A DNA stretch of 52,532 nt from the NCBI GenBank assembly GCA_040754315.1, contig JBFMCS010000001.1, forward strand, positions 1-52,532, read 5' to 3'. This stretch comes from Bacillota bacterium (GTDB lineage Bacteria; Bacillota; Sulfobacillia; DUSP01; JBFMCS01). The translations under genes were made by a program, and so were the position numbers. Below the pieces are notes generated by a model. It did not search any database. It had not been told where the DNA came from and saw nothing but the letters and a program-made list of their open reading frames with translations. Positions 52,303-52,532 of this stretch are shown one piece after another (position 1 is the stretch's first letter; every line of letters starts with the position of its first letter).

Positions 52303-52532
52303 CTAAATCGCAAGTTTGGAAGGCCGCCTCTCTTCGGCCAATTTTGACGCTTCATCCAGGATTGCTCCGAAAAGTCTTACATCCTGTCCACGCCCGTTTA
52401 GACTGTCCGTGAACCCACTCCGGCCAGTATGGATTCTTAACGCTTCCGCCTCAATGTTAAAGGCGGCATTCCAATCTCTGCCTGCGGTGTAACCGCACTC
52501 ACAAACAAATGTTCGGTCATTCAGCGTCAAGT
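52303..52532 (-). CDS. tnpB: TnpB (IS200/IS605 family), C-terminal part, runs off the right edge
   Basis: The last 75 residues of a TnpB RNA-guided nuclease. LNDRTFVCECGYTAGRDWNAAFNI holds the second half of the zinc ribbon and the final RuvC Asp (RDWNAA). The variable tail (GRSGFTDSLNGRGQDVRLFG..ASKL) is the usual TnpB ending encoded by the part of the gene that also forms the omega RNA. The frame is open to the edge, so the gene is 5'-partial here. Its 3' end is only 25 bases from the MBL-fold gene, so the transcript of the element would read into that gene. Confidence 0.9.
   Translation of the reverse strand, partial: LTLNDRTFVCECGYTAGRDWNAAFNIEAEALRIHTGRSGFTDSLNGRGQDVRLFGAILDEASKLAEERRPSKLAI

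Overview
The window comes from a GC-rich, endospore-forming member of the Bacillota, most like an anaerobic Clostridia/Peptococcaceae-type lineage (inference). The evidence is Spo0B, a SpoIVFA/SpoIVFB pair and a SleB-type cortex hydrolase; the classical Firmicute order rplU-prp-rpmA-spo0B-obg; N-terminally extended, Prp-cleavable L27; the nadD-yqeK-LCP-rsfS string; and a Pyl-free MttB-family methyltransferase. GTG and TTG starts behind strong Shine-Dalgarno sequences are frequent.

Layout. (1) 1-9230 is a scavenging/catabolic region for amides and amino-acid derivatives: a 5'-truncated nitrilase fused to a hairpin-rich segment at the left edge, an N-acyl-D-amino-acid deacylase, an N-carbamoylputrescine-amidase-like enzyme, a decayed histidine kinase, an unusual aminotransferase, a PrcB/Gmad2-type lipoprotein, an M20 peptidase and a broken YfcC-type carrier. 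(2) 9230-10640 is an AT-rich island directly 3' of a tRNA-Ala(GGC) gene, with an intact RelB/ParE-type toxin-antitoxin pair and fragments of an ACR3 arsenite pump and an HD-domain protein. (3) 10640-18900 holds housekeeping and cell-envelope genes: SIMPL, PHP and SleB-like proteins; an adenosine-specific kinase, a spermidine-synthase-like protein and prephenate dehydratase; an amidase; a DUF401 carrier; and B3/B4 and DUF1540 proteins. (4) 18970-22280 is the conserved nadD-RRM-yqeK-LCP-rsfS block. (5) 22470-31210 is an accessory block on the minus strand: a saccharopine-dehydrogenase-like protein, a sodium/solute symporter overlapping two unrecognised membrane proteins, an MttB-family methyltransferase, an OB-like membrane protein and an acyl-CoA synthetase. 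(6) 31546-44077 is the ribosome/sporulation block (obg, spo0B, rpmA, prp, rplU, rng, the two TIGR039xx proteins, spoIVFB, spoIVFA), interrupted by an MTA/SAH-deaminase-type gene beside a transposase scar and by an IclR regulator. (7) 44240-45750 is an insertion-sequence graveyard, followed by an RpoM-like zinc ribbon. (8) 46124-52532 has a very large MEDS-GAF-HD-GYP-GGDEF signalling protein, a YtcJ-type amidohydrolase, an MBL-fold hydrolase and the 3' end of a TnpB gene running off the right edge.

How the genes fit together. An old, syntenic core for ribosome assembly, cell-wall work and sporulation is interleaved with accessory blocks that deamidate, deacylate, deaminate or demethylate small nitrogen compounds. 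Mobile-element scars mark many of the junctions (window start, 9.2-10.6 kb, 34.5 kb, 44.2-45.3 kb, window end). The most promising little-described unit is the overlapping symporter / 160-aa membrane protein / 441-aa surface protein cassette upstream of the MttB homologue. The MEDS-HD-GYP-GGDEF fusion and the bacterial RpoM-like zinc ribbon are the next most interesting.
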